The notes: a model not told the origin generated them from the letters alone. 17,422 nt of DNA from Chlamydiales bacterium (GCA_009937555.1 JAACFD010000014.1:1-17422); one strand, 5' to 3'; positions 8,585 to 15,694 are shown, numbered from the stretch's first letter. Program-made: numbers and translations.

Positions 8585-9991
8585 CTACACATTGATCCAA
8601 TCATAATGTAAGCCTGAAACATGTTCAACCATAATATAATTTGAAGGATCAACTCCACTTAAATTAATCATGTCTTTTATTCTATAATGCTTGTATCCCC
8701 ACATTGCCTTTGAAAAGCTATTCTCTATAGAAATTTCCTCTTTCTTCTCAGGAGGTGTCTTTTCATCTATAGGCTTTTCCCTAAACTTATCTAAAATAAC
8801 AAAGGCAATATCTAAACTTTGAGACAAAGCTATCATTACCTCAGGACCACCCCAGGTATATTCATGCTTCAAAAATCTAACAACACTCATTGGGTCTTTT
8901 GGATCTAGTAAATATTTTGATGGATTCATTAAAAAATTATTGACCAGTCTCAGTTCTTTCTCTTTGTCTACTATGTTAGATTTTAATAAATCAGCCTTAG
9001 CTTTGCTTTTACATGACTTTAAATTATTTTCTTTCTCAAATATTTCAGCCTCTACGATCTCTTTCTTAATTTTAAAAAAATCTACTGCCTGAGTATTTGT
9101 AGCTTCAGCATCAAGCAACATTTGCTCTACACTATGCAAAATAAAAGGGTCTTCCCTTTCAATACCTTCTTTAAATAACTTGCCAACAATTTTTCGTACC
9201 CATTTTGAGTTTATAGCACCTTTAGAAATTGCTGCATCAGGCCAAATCCCTTTAAGCCTTAAGTTAGATTCATGCTTTTTTAAGTACTCTGCTATACAGT
9301 AAAACAAACAGTTACCATCAGCTTTTTGAGGCTTTAAAAGACGATTATCAACTATAACTCTCCTCTTTCTCAGAGGTATACCATTGGCTGCTGTTAGTGC
9401 TTCAGATAAAGGCACTTCTTTAGGACTATAAAAACCAAAATCTGCTTTCCTAGCAGCTGCATAATTTCTTCTAAATGTCGTGATACAGCTTTTAAGAGCT
9501 GATAACTTATCTAAAGCGATGGTCACAACACGATTAGATGAAACTTTTTTAAGCTGTTTTATAAGGTCTTGGCAAGAATTTTCAACTTCATCAGCATATA
9601 AAGGCAGGTTCATAATATCTGCCAAATCTCCACCTTCAGGATCATAAAGTTCTCCGTTAGCTCTGAATTCAGGAAAATTACCTGCTTTCATCTGTGCAAA
9701 ACCATCTTTGTCAGGAAACAAGTGAAGTAGCCTTACAGCTTTATCTAAAGGCTTTATTTTCATATCGCTAATTGCCCTGGAGGGCTTTAAAGAAATTGAA
9801 GGTGCTTTTACTGCAGAGCTTGGCCTAGCTCTAGGCAAAACAGATTTTTTTTCTAGAAGCTTAAGCTCTTGAAGAGCTTCAAATGCTAACTTTTCAGCAG
9901 CCTTATCACCCTCACAGCTTATAGAATCAGGGGCTTCGGACAAGATATAATCACTTACCAAAGAGGTACAGAATGATATAAAAGTGGTCAT
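8585..9991 (-). CDS. OTU-family cysteine protease (deubiquitinase-like), apparently intact
   Basis: This 468-residue protein has the OTU catalytic set. The nucleophile motif KADGNCLFYCI carries Asp225 and Cys228, WGGPEV starts at Trp380, and the C-terminal GLHYDWINV carries the presumed catalytic His462 six residues from the end. An N-terminal region of about 220 residues without a recognised domain precedes it, starting with a mildly hydrophobic segment (FISFCTSLVSDYIL) but no clear Sec signal. About 150 residues separate Cys228 from WGG, filled partly by a Lys/Glu-rich helix. The start ATG 9991 has AGAGG about ten bases upstream. It is followed within 20 bases by a second, broken OTU gene with the same motif spacing, which suggests paralogues. 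OTU proteases remove ubiquitin. Eukaryote-type OTU effectors are known in chlamydiae (ChlaOTU of C. caviae). Secretion and substrate are inference. Confidence 0.85.
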   Translation of the reverse strand: MTTFISFCTSLVSDYILSEAPDSISCEGDKAAEKLAFEALQELKLLEKKSVLPRARPSSAVKAPSISLKPSRAISDMKIKPLDKAVRLLHLFPDKDGFAQMKAGNFPEFRANGELYDPEGGDLADIMNLPLYADEVENSCQDLIKQLKKVSSNRVVTIALDKLSALKSCITTFRRNYAAARKADFGFYSPKEVPLSEALTAANGIPLRKRRVIVDNRLLKPQKADGNCLFYCIAEYLKKHESNLRLKGIWPDAAISKGAINSKWVRKIVGKLFKEGIEREDPFILHSVEQMLLDAEATNTQAVDFFKIKKEIVEAEIFEKENNLKSCKSKAKADLLKSNIVDKEKELRLVNNFLMNPSKYLLDPKDPMSVVRFLKHEYTWGGPEVMIALSQSLDIAFVILDKFREKPIDEKTPPEKKEEISIENSFSKAMWGYKHYRIKDMINLSGVDPSNYIMVEHVSGLHYDWINV

Positions 9992-10046
9992 AGAGTTAAC
10001 CTCTGTAATAAATACCCATGTTTTGACTAGGCATTTTAACAGACAA

Positions 10047-10068
10047 AGGTAAAGATAAGGTAAAGATT
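10047..10068. repeat. Tandem 11-base repeat after amn
   Basis: AGGTAAAGATA (10047-10057) is followed directly by AGGTAAAGATT (10058-10068). The second copy runs into the amn stop codon. An imperfect 7-base inverted repeat (10064-10070 with 10084-10090, AGATTAG/CTAATCT) overlaps it and could be a weak terminator for amn, but the stem is AT-rich. The function is unknown and it may be chance. Confidence 0.4.
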
Positions 10069-10834
10069 AGTAATCGTCTGTAGCTAATCTCTCAGAGAAA
10101 CTTTTGATAATCCTAACGCCTTTTTCTACATGATCTTGAGTATAGCGCTCAAATACTTGCTTTGAGCTTTCTTTTGTTTTTATACCGTCTGGATTTAAAG
10201 GCAAATCTGAGATAAGTAACAGTGCCCCTAATGGAAAGCGACGCTTATAACCTACTATAAAAAGGGTTGCACACTCCATCTCTATCACCTGGGCTCTATT
10301 TTCGTCTAATCGCTGCTTGAAAGCTTCATTAAACTCCCAAAAGCGCACGTTAGTAGTAAATGCAATTCCTAAATGAAAAGGAACTAAACTTTTTTCTAGA
10401 ACATTACTTACTTCTCTTTGAATATAGAAGTTACTCATTGCTGGAACTTCTTTAGGGAAGTAGGATTCAGAAGTTCCATCACCTCTTATACAAGCTACAG
10501 GTATAAAGTAATCTCCAACTTTGTAATCATCTCTAAGCCCTCCACACATACCTAAAAAGATACTCGCCTTAACCGGTAGAAATGAACATAGGTCTACTAC
10601 TAAAGCTGCTGCTGGAGACCCTATTCTAAAATCAATAATGCTTACATCATCCTTTTTACAGTGGGCAACTTTAAACATTAAGCCTTCTTGAGCTGTAACC
10701 CCTCGGCTTTCACAAAAGTAGTCCACATACTTTGGAAAGTTAGTTAAAATAAGATGAGAGCGAAAATCCTCAACACTACACCCTGAGTATCTTTCAAGAG
10801 TATCTCTCGCTATTTTTTCTTGATGAAAGTCCAT
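10067..10834 (-). CDS. amn: AMP nucleosidase, short form
   Basis: AMP nucleosidase hydrolyses AMP to adenine and ribose 5-phosphate in the cytosol, setting adenine nucleotide levels. The 255-residue protein matches the short family found in Bacteroidetes and Chlamydiae rather than the 484-residue E. coli enzyme with its extra N-terminal domain. It has LILTNFPKYVDYF near residue 28, the phosphorylase core (IIDFRIGSPAAAL; IFLGMCGGLRDDYKVGD) and the ribose-binding VIEMECATLF of the PNP/UDP phosphorylase superfamily. The start ATG 10834 lies three bases after the stop of the zinc-ribbon gene and has no good Shine-Dalgarno site of its own, so coupled translation is likely. Another nucleoside hydrolase of the superfamily is possible, but the N-terminal match and the efp neighbourhood favour Amn. 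Confidence 0.87.
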   Translation of the reverse strand: MDFHQEKIARDTLERYSGCSVEDFRSHLILTNFPKYVDYFCESRGVTAQEGLMFKVAHCKKDDVSIIDFRIGSPAAALVVDLCSFLPVKASIFLGMCGGLRDDYKVGDYFIPVACIRGDGTSESYFPKEVPAMSNFYIQREVSNVLEKSLVPFHLGIAFTTNVRFWEFNEAFKQRLDENRAQVIEMECATLFIVGYKRRFPLGALLLISDLPLNPDGIKTKESSKQVFERYTQDHVEKGVRIIKSFSERLATDDY

Positions 10835-10837
10835 ATG

Positions 10838-11047
10838 TTATGACCCCGGCATTAATGGCCCTAAAGCTTTAGATTTTTCTTTATATACGGTAAAATGATG
10901 CTCACACCTTTGACAGCTCACTTCTTTTTCTAGCTTACCCCAAATTTCACGGTACCCTTTCCTGCTTTCATTAATCCATCCGCAATCAGGACATTGATGA
11001 TACATCTGGTAGATAGAAAAGGTATGATCTGCTTTTGATTGGTCCAT
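10838..11047 (-). CDS. Small zinc-ribbon protein
   Basis: This 69-residue protein has two CxxC pairs, CPDC near residue 18 and CQRC near residue 44, separated by 22 residues. This is the pattern of a four-cysteine zinc ribbon. The rest is polar and charged, with no membrane segment. AAAGGA at about 11058-11063 sits upstream of ATG 11047. It lies between a 65-residue unknown gene and amn, three bases before amn, so all three are probably one transcript. The fold suggests nucleic-acid or protein binding, but no specific family is recognised. Confidence 0.75.
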   Translation of the reverse strand: MDQSKADHTFSIYQMYHQCPDCGWINESRKGYREIWGKLEKEVSCQRCEHHFTVYKEKSKALGPLMPGS

Positions 11048-11067
11048 GAGCCTAAAATCCTTTTATA

Positions 11068-11265
11068 TTATTTTTTAGAAAAAATTGCTTGTAACATAGA
11101 AGCTAAAAAGCCTAAAGGCTTCTTGGGTTCTTGATGAAAACTTTCACCCCAGCCATAACTTTCCTGCATTTCAGCTCCTTGAAAGCTATTTCCTCCTTTA
11201 ATTTCAGAGCGCTCTTTTTTAAACTCTGAATCTTTAGTTGCATTTTTATACTCATAAACATACAT
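11068..11265 (-). CDS. Hypothetical 65-residue protein
   Basis: I do not recognise this protein. It is hydrophilic for about 50 residues (KKERSEIKGGNSFQGAEM, GWGESFHQEPKKP) and ends in a short amphipathic or hydrophobic segment (LGFLASMLQAIFSKK) that could touch a membrane. The ATG at 11265 has AGAGAG about seven bases upstream. An overlapping 72-codon frame (11112-11330) is possible, but it has no recognisable features. This frame is preferred for its ribosome site, its position 20 bases before the zinc-ribbon gene, and its fit to the operon. It would be the first gene of the operon with the zinc-ribbon protein and amn. Confidence 0.55.
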   Translation of the reverse strand: MYVYEYKNATKDSEFKKERSEIKGGNSFQGAEMQESYGWGESFHQEPKKPLGFLASMLQAIFSKK

Positions 11266-11355
11266 GGCTTAACTCTCTTAAAACGATCTCTCTTTCTTGC
11301 AGAATTCACCAATTCAGTAAATTTTTTCAAGTATTATTCCAAAGCTAGCTCTATT

Positions 11356-11384
11356 ATTATAGCTAACAATAAGTGAGTTATAAA
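11356..11384 (-). promoter_or_regulatory. Predicted promoter for the small-protein/zinc-ribbon/amn operon
   Basis: On the minus strand, TTTATA (11379-11384) and a perfect TATAAT (11356-11361) are separated by 17 bases. Transcription would start near 11349 and leave a leader of about 85 bases. The -10 sits in a short inverted repeat, TAGCT/AGCTA. The -35 lies back to back with the efp -35, four bases away. Confidence 0.5.
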
Positions 11385-11388
11385 ACAG

Positions 11389-11418
11389 TAGACACAAGAA
11401 AGAAAGATGTGATATTCT
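11389..11418 (+). promoter_or_regulatory. Predicted promoter for efp-epmA
   Basis: TAGACA (11389-11394) and TATTCT (11413-11418) are 18 bases apart. This gives a transcript start near 11425 and a leader of about 30 bases ending in AAGGA at 11443-11447, eight bases before the efp ATG. The -35 matches consensus at five of six positions, and the -10 is weaker. Confidence 0.4.
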
Positions 11419-11455
11419 AAAAATTATTACCTAAAGCAAAAAAAGGAAAGCACTT

Positions 11456-12031
11456 ATGGCACAGGTTGCTACAAATGACTTCAAAGCAGGACTTAAAATT
11501 GAAATTGATAATCAACCATTTACCATTGTATTCAATCAGTTTGTAAAACCGGGTAAAGGACAAGCCTTTAATAGGGTTAAGCTAAAGAACTTACTAAACG
11601 GAAAGGTAATTGAAAAAACATTTAAGTCTGGAGATAAAGTAGATGTAGCTGAGGTTGAGGAAACAACCATGCGAATGCTTTATGTAGATGGAAGTGATGT
11701 GGTCTTCATGCACGATGAATCTTTTGATCAAATCACCTTAAATATCGATAACCTTGGTTCTACTAAAGAGTGGCTTAAAGATGACACTATTTATGAAATT
11801 ATCTTCTATAACGGTGAAGCTATTTCTGTAGAACCCCCTACATTTATGGAACTACAAGTTACTGAAACAGATCCTGGAGTAAAAGGAGATACTGCTCAAG
11901 GAAGAGTAATGAAACCTTCTATCTTGGAAACAGGTGCAAAGGTACAAATACCCATTTTTATTGACCAAGACGAAATTATAAAAGTAGATACGAGAAGTGG
12001 TGAGTATGTTTCTAGGGCTTCAGAAAACTAG
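11456..12031 (+). CDS. efp: Translation elongation factor P
   Basis: EF-P binds ribosomes stalled on proline runs and speeds peptide bond formation. The 191-residue length fits the family (E. coli 188). The loop VKPGKGQAF places Lys34 at the tip, the residue that EpmA modifies with lysine. The signature near the end of the OB2/OB3 region is present (GDTAQGRVMKPSILETGAKVQIPIFI), as is the C-terminal GEYVSRA. AAGGA lies eight bases before the ATG. The gene overlaps epmA by 26 bases, so factor and modifying enzyme are coexpressed. From memory, chlamydiae often carry two EF-P paralogues. The intact Lys34 and adjacent epmA indicate that this is the one modified by lysylation. Confidence 0.97.
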   Translation: MAQVATNDFKAGLKIEIDNQPFTIVFNQFVKPGKGQAFNRVKLKNLLNGKVIEKTFKSGDKVDVAEVEETTMRMLYVDGSDVVFMHDESFDQITLNIDNLGSTKEWLKDDTIYEIIFYNGEAISVEPPTFMELQVTETDPGVKGDTAQGRVMKPSILETGAKVQIPIFIDQDEIIKVDTRSGEYVSRASEN

Positions 12032-12944
12032 TCCCCAAGATTTTGCATTAAAACTGAAACACCGTAGTGAAATGCTTCGTTTATCTCGAAGCTTCTTTCA
12101 CAAGCGCGGGCTTTTAGAAGTTGATGTTTCTATGCTGTCGACAACAGCTCCTATCGATCCTCATATTGATCTTGTTCAAGCATTTTGCTGTGGAGAAGCT
12201 CATTACCTGCACTCTTCTCCTGAATACGGGATGAAGAAACTCTTAGCAGAATGCTCTCAAGATATATATCAAATCTCTCATGTATTTAGAGATAATGAAA
12301 AAGGCTCTTTCCACTCTCCTGAATTTATGATGGTAGAGTGGTATCGCATGGGGATAAGCTTTGAGAACATGTTTCTTGAAACCAAAGCCTTTATTGAGCT
12401 ATTTGTAGGGAAGCAAGAGCTTGATACTTTAACCTACAAAGAAGCCTTTCAACAAGCGCTTAACATTGATCCCTTCAGCACTACTACTAAAGACCTTTTA
12501 CAACTATGTAAAGACTTAAATATAGATCTTTATAGTGGAGCTCAGACCAGAGAAAACTTGCTCAACCTTATACTTTCTTCAGCTGTAGAACCGCACTTTA
12601 ATCCCAATCATATTACTGTCTTATGTGACTACCCTCCTCATGAGGCTGCACTAGCAAAGACTGAAAAAAATGAAGAAGGACAAGAAGTTGCAAAACGTTT
12701 TGAAATATTTTTCAAAGGTCTAGAATTAGCTAATGGCTATAAAGAGTTAACCGATGCAAAAGAGCAAGAAAAGCGCCTTGTTCAAGCTCAGCAAAAACGT
12801 TCTGCTTTAAATAAACTATCCTACCCTATTGATAAAGATTTTATCCAAGCACTAAAAAAAGGACTTCCTGAATGCTGCGGGGTTGCTGTTGGTTTTGATA
12901 GACTAATGCTTTTAAGTGAGCAGCAATTACTTGTAAGCCGTTAA
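12006..12944 (+). CDS. epmA: EF-P lysine ligase EpmA (PoxA/GenX, LysRS-like)
   Basis: EpmA is a class II lysyl-tRNA synthetase paralogue without the tRNA anticodon-binding domain. It activates (beta-)lysine and attaches it to Lys34 of EF-P. From ATG 12006 the protein has 312 residues (E. coli about 325). Visible motifs are class II motif 2 (HVFRDNEKGSFHSPEFMMVEWYR), GLELANGYKELTDAKEQ near residue 240, and motif 3 GVAVGFDRLMLL at the C-terminus. A GTG at 11997 would add three residues. The ATG is preferred because GAGAAG at 11991-11996 is well spaced for it. The start lies inside efp. The C-terminus is about ten residues shorter than in E. coli, ending just after motif 3. The stop lies in the loop of a terminator hairpin. 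The partner EpmB (lysine 2,3-aminomutase) is not in the window. Confidence 0.92.
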   Translation: MFLGLQKTSPQDFALKLKHRSEMLRLSRSFFHKRGLLEVDVSMLSTTAPIDPHIDLVQAFCCGEAHYLHSSPEYGMKKLLAECSQDIYQISHVFRDNEKGSFHSPEFMMVEWYRMGISFENMFLETKAFIELFVGKQELDTLTYKEAFQQALNIDPFSTTTKDLLQLCKDLNIDLYSGAQTRENLLNLILSSAVEPHFNPNHITVLCDYPPHEAALAKTEKNEEGQEVAKRFEIFFKGLELANGYKELTDAKEQEKRLVQAQQKRSALNKLSYPIDKDFIQALKKGLPECCGVAVGFDRLMLLSEQQLLVSR

Positions 12945-12959
12945 CGGCTTTTTCTTTTT
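12935..12959 (+). terminator. Intrinsic terminator for efp-epmA, overlapping both convergent stop codons
   Basis: AAGCCGTTAACGGCTT (12935-12950) is a perfect palindrome that folds as a 6-bp stem with a TTAA loop, followed by TTTCTTTTT. The stop codon of epmA (TAA 12942-12944) and that of the opposing coiled-coil gene (minus TAA, 12941-12943) both lie in the loop. The T-run exists only on the plus strand, so termination should favour the efp-epmA transcript. Confidence 0.75.
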
Positions 12960-15694
12960 AAAGACCTAACAAAATCTACTCCTGTTGCACATTCTGGAGG
13001 AACAGATTCCCCAAAAGTTGCTACCAACTCCTCAAAGGCTTCATGCAATTCTGGATCCTGCATCATAGTTCTAAATTCTTTGACATTTGCCAGTTGCTGC
13101 GCTGCTGTTTCAAACCCCAGTAAACACTCTTTAGGTTTTGTAGTTCTTGCAAGACCTGTTATAATAGTTTTAAAGTTACAACGATCAGAGTCTACAGATC
13201 TAGCTCCAAACTGCTGCAGCTTATTAATCATAAGGCCAGATAGCTTATTTAAAGCATTTCTCCCCTTTTGAACTCCTTCTATTAACCTAAACTGATCATC
13301 AATAGATAGCATTTTATCAGCTCTTACTCCTAATGCAGCAAGAGCTCTTGCTGCTGTCTCAGCAGTAGCAAGTTCAGTAGAACTTTCAAGAGTAGCTAAC
13401 CTCTCGCTCTGAGCCTGATGTTCAGCTTGAAGCTTCTGAAGGTCGCCTAAAGTTACAACTTTGTCTGCCTCAGCACGAGCTTGAGCCTCTTCAGCTAACC
13501 TAATCTTGTGCTCAAGTACCATTGCATCTCTTTTAGCTTTCGCTAACTCCTCCTCTAATTTTGTAGACTTATTTGCCTTTCTAGCCATTACTTTATTTGC
13601 TTCTTTCCTTCCCTCTAAATCTGTTTTAAGACCTCTTACCTCTCCAACTAAACTTGTATTCTCTAATCTAATCGCTTCCTTATCTTTCTCTAGCTTCGTT
13701 ACCTTTGTTTGAGCAGCCGCTAGCTTCTTTTCAGCTGCAGTAAGTTGATCCTGAAGATCACTTAGGCTACTGCTATCAACCATACCTTCTAGCCTTGAAG
13801 TAAGTTCTTCGTATCTTCGATTTGCTTGAGCCATTCCCTTTCGAAGACTCGCTACACTCTCACCTTCTCCAAGGTCTCCTAGACGTTCTTGTAATTCAGA
13901 TCGCTCGGTAACAACTTCTTCTAATTTTGCATTTAAATCTGCTACAGTTTCACCTTCTGGGAGTCCTTCTAAACGAGAACGCATCGCTTCAAGTTGCTCT
14001 GTTAACTCTCTCACTTGAGCCTGACTACTATCTAGATCTGATCTATCAACTTTTGCATCGCGCTCATCACGTACTGATTTAAGGTTTCTTGTTAACTCCT
14101 CTTGTCTTTCTTCAAGCCCACTAATTTTCCCTTCTGCTTCTCCAAGTGCTGTAGTTTTTTCTTCAAGGCTTGCTTTAACAGCATCGCGCTCCCCTGTTAA
14201 ATCCCCTATTGCTTCTTTCAAATTAGCTATCTCACTACGAAGGCTCTCTGCAACCTCTCCTCCTGAGCCTTTAAGCTCTCCAAGAGACACTTCTAAGCTT
14301 TCCTTCAGATTAATCATACCTGCTAGTTGCTGTTCTAGTTCACCTTTCGAAGAGGTTAATGTTTCTACTTGTTCAGTTAAACGAGCGTTATCACTAGCTA
14401 ATGTTTCTTTTTCTTCTGTTAACTTTAATAAACTTGCCTCAAGCTCTTCTATTTTTTTCTCTAAGGGTCTTAACTTTTCAAGTTCTGCTTCTTGAGTTTC
14501 TACTTTTTCTTCAAAGCCACTAATTTTCCCTTCCGCTTCTTCCAGTGCTACAGTTTTCTCTTCAAGGCTTGACTTAGCTGTATCTCGTTCTGCTGTTACA
14601 GCCCCTAACTGCTCCTCTAGCTCTCTTATTTTCTCTCGAAGAGCAGTTGCCACACCCCCTCCACTTTCCTTAAGTGAGGGCAGCTCTGCTGTAAGCTCTT
14701 CTAAGTTTTCTGCTAGCTTGGTTTTCTCTGCTGTTAGTGAATCTACCTGATCACTTAAGCCTACTTTTTCACTAAGTAGGGTATCTCTTTGCTTCCCTAA
14801 TTCGCTTAGCTCCTGCTTTAGAGCTTTAACTTCATCTCTTAAGGGCCTTAATTCTTCGAGCTCAGAACCCTGTGAGGCTACAGTTCTCTCCAGGCCTTCA
14901 TTGGCAGCTCTTAACCCTTCGTTTTCTTTTTGAAGGGCACTTAACTGCTCTTTAAGACTTTCTAATGTTGCTCCACCTGCATCTTCAATACGACTCTCTG
15001 CTACTTCTAACCTTGCAAGGGCTTCTGTTAACTTTTGCTGAGTTTCATCAAGCTGTGCTCTTAAAGGATTCTCCACCTCCCTTGATACTTGCTTTTTCCC
15101 CGCACGGTCAGTTTTAACCTTTTCTCGGTACTTATCAGCCACTCCTTTTAAATCTGACTTAGCTGTCTCTAAATCCCCCCCTTCTTTTAGCTGATTAAGT
15201 AGCTCTGTTTGTCTCATATTTTGCTTAATTGTCTCTAGATCCATTCCTGGGCCATCAGATGACTCCTGCATCAAGGCTAAAGCTTCCATTCCTTCATAGG
15301 CTAGAGTATTTAAAGCTTTTTGAGCTTCCGCTTGAGTCCTTTGTGCAGCTTTTAGTAAAGGAGTTCCCTCTTCCCAATCTCCAGATGCTGTAACCTCACG
15401 GTTACCCATTAAATCTACTTTGTAGCTCCCCTCAAACTTACTCATATTTTCAGTATGAGCAAACATATCTAACCAAGCTTGAGCAAACTTATCCTGAAGG
15501 GTGACATTTTCAATCTTTCCATCAACAAGAACTTCAACTTTTATAGAGTAGTCTTTAGCATCAAGCTTTTCAATAGTCCTGCCAGCGGAATCCACACCTC
15601 TGGAAGAAGCGCTACTGTCAGAGCCTTCAGGACCTCCAGGAGGTCTTGTATGACCTATGCCTCCAGGGCCTAATGTTGGATCTAAATCACCCAT
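12941..15694 (-). CDS. Large coiled-coil protein with internal repeats (candidate effector or structural protein)
   Basis: I do not recognise a family. The 917-residue protein opens with a Gly/Pro/Ser-rich segment (1-38) and a short region to about 110. Then comes a very long, Glu/Leu/Lys-rich predicted coiled coil (about 200-780), and a helical, less charged C-terminal domain (about 781-917) with several Cys. Two stretches, about 275-397 and 401-530, are tandem copies (ELEELRPL/ELEKLRPL; SLEEKT, EGKISGxEE). Three 30-residue repeats follow at 574-663. No signal peptide or membrane segment is seen. A strong promoter and hairpin leader precede it. The ribosome site is weak (AAAGAA). SMC/myosin-type similarity would come from coiled-coil composition alone, and no Walker motif is present. 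A secreted effector, an inclusion-associated scaffold or a cytoskeletal filament are all possible. None is shown by the sequence. Confidence 0.9.
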   Translation of the reverse strand: MGDLDPTLGPGGIGHTRPPGGPEGSDSSASSRGVDSAGRTIEKLDAKDYSIKVEVLVDGKIENVTLQDKFAQAWLDMFAHTENMSKFEGSYKVDLMGNREVTASGDWEEGTPLLKAAQRTQAEAQKALNTLAYEGMEALALMQESSDGPGMDLETIKQNMRQTELLNQLKEGGDLETAKSDLKGVADKYREKVKTDRAGKKQVSREVENPLRAQLDETQQKLTEALARLEVAESRIEDAGGATLESLKEQLSALQKENEGLRAANEGLERTVASQGSELEELRPLRDEVKALKQELSELGKQRDTLLSEKVGLSDQVDSLTAEKTKLAENLEELTAELPSLKESGGGVATALREKIRELEEQLGAVTAERDTAKSSLEEKTVALEEAEGKISGFEEKVETQEAELEKLRPLEKKIEELEASLLKLTEEKETLASDNARLTEQVETLTSSKGELEQQLAGMINLKESLEVSLGELKGSGGEVAESLRSEIANLKEAIGDLTGERDAVKASLEEKTTALGEAEGKISGLEERQEELTRNLKSVRDERDAKVDRSDLDSSQAQVRELTEQLEAMRSRLEGLPEGETVADLNAKLEEVVTERSELQERLGDLGEGESVASLRKGMAQANRRYEELTSRLEGMVDSSSLSDLQDQLTAAEKKLAAAQTKVTKLEKDKEAIRLENTSLVGEVRGLKTDLEGRKEANKVMARKANKSTKLEEELAKAKRDAMVLEHKIRLAEEAQARAEADKVVTLGDLQKLQAEHQAQSERLATLESSTELATAETAARALAALGVRADKMLSIDDQFRLIEGVQKGRNALNKLSGLMINKLQQFGARSVDSDRCNFKTIITGLARTTKPKECLLGFETAAQQLANVKEFRTMMQDPELHEAFEELVATFGESVPPECATGVDFVRSLKRKSR
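13706..13975 (-). repeat. Three 30-residue repeats in the coiled-coil gene
   Basis: Residues 574-603, 604-633 and 634-663 each begin RL(E/G)(G/D) followed by a short Gly/Ser turn, then (V/L)xxL and a charged helix (RLEGLPEGETVADL, RLGDLGEGESVASL, RLEGMVDSSSLSDL). The spacing is exactly 30 residues. Confidence 0.75.
14105..14872 (-). repeat. Tandem duplication inside the coiled-coil gene
   Basis: Codons 275-397 (14504-14872) and 401-530 (14105-14494) encode matching blocks. The offset is 126 residues at ELEELRPL/ELEKLRPL and 133 at SLEEKT and EGKISG, so the second copy has seven extra residues. Similarity is visible in the DNA as well, for example the strings CACTAATTTTCCCTT shared at about 14127 and 14518. 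Confidence 0.8.

Noticed and set aside
10047..10068. Tandem 11-mer as the start of a CRISPR or iteron array
   Set aside because: There are only two copies, with no spacers and no nearby cas or replication gene.
10067..10834. Futalosine hydrolase or MTA/SAH nucleosidase instead of AMP nucleosidase
   Set aside because: The N-terminal LILTNFPKYVDYF-type sequence and the length fit the short AMP nucleosidase family better, though the superfamily core is shared.
11112..11330. A 72-codon minus-strand frame overlapping the 65-residue gene
   Set aside because: It overlaps the better-supported frame, which has a good ribosome site and sits just before the zinc-ribbon gene. Its Lys-rich composition looks like a frame shadow.
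12941..15694. SMC- or Rad50-type ATPase
   Set aside because: Only coiled-coil composition is shared. There is no Walker A, Walker B or ABC signature at either end.
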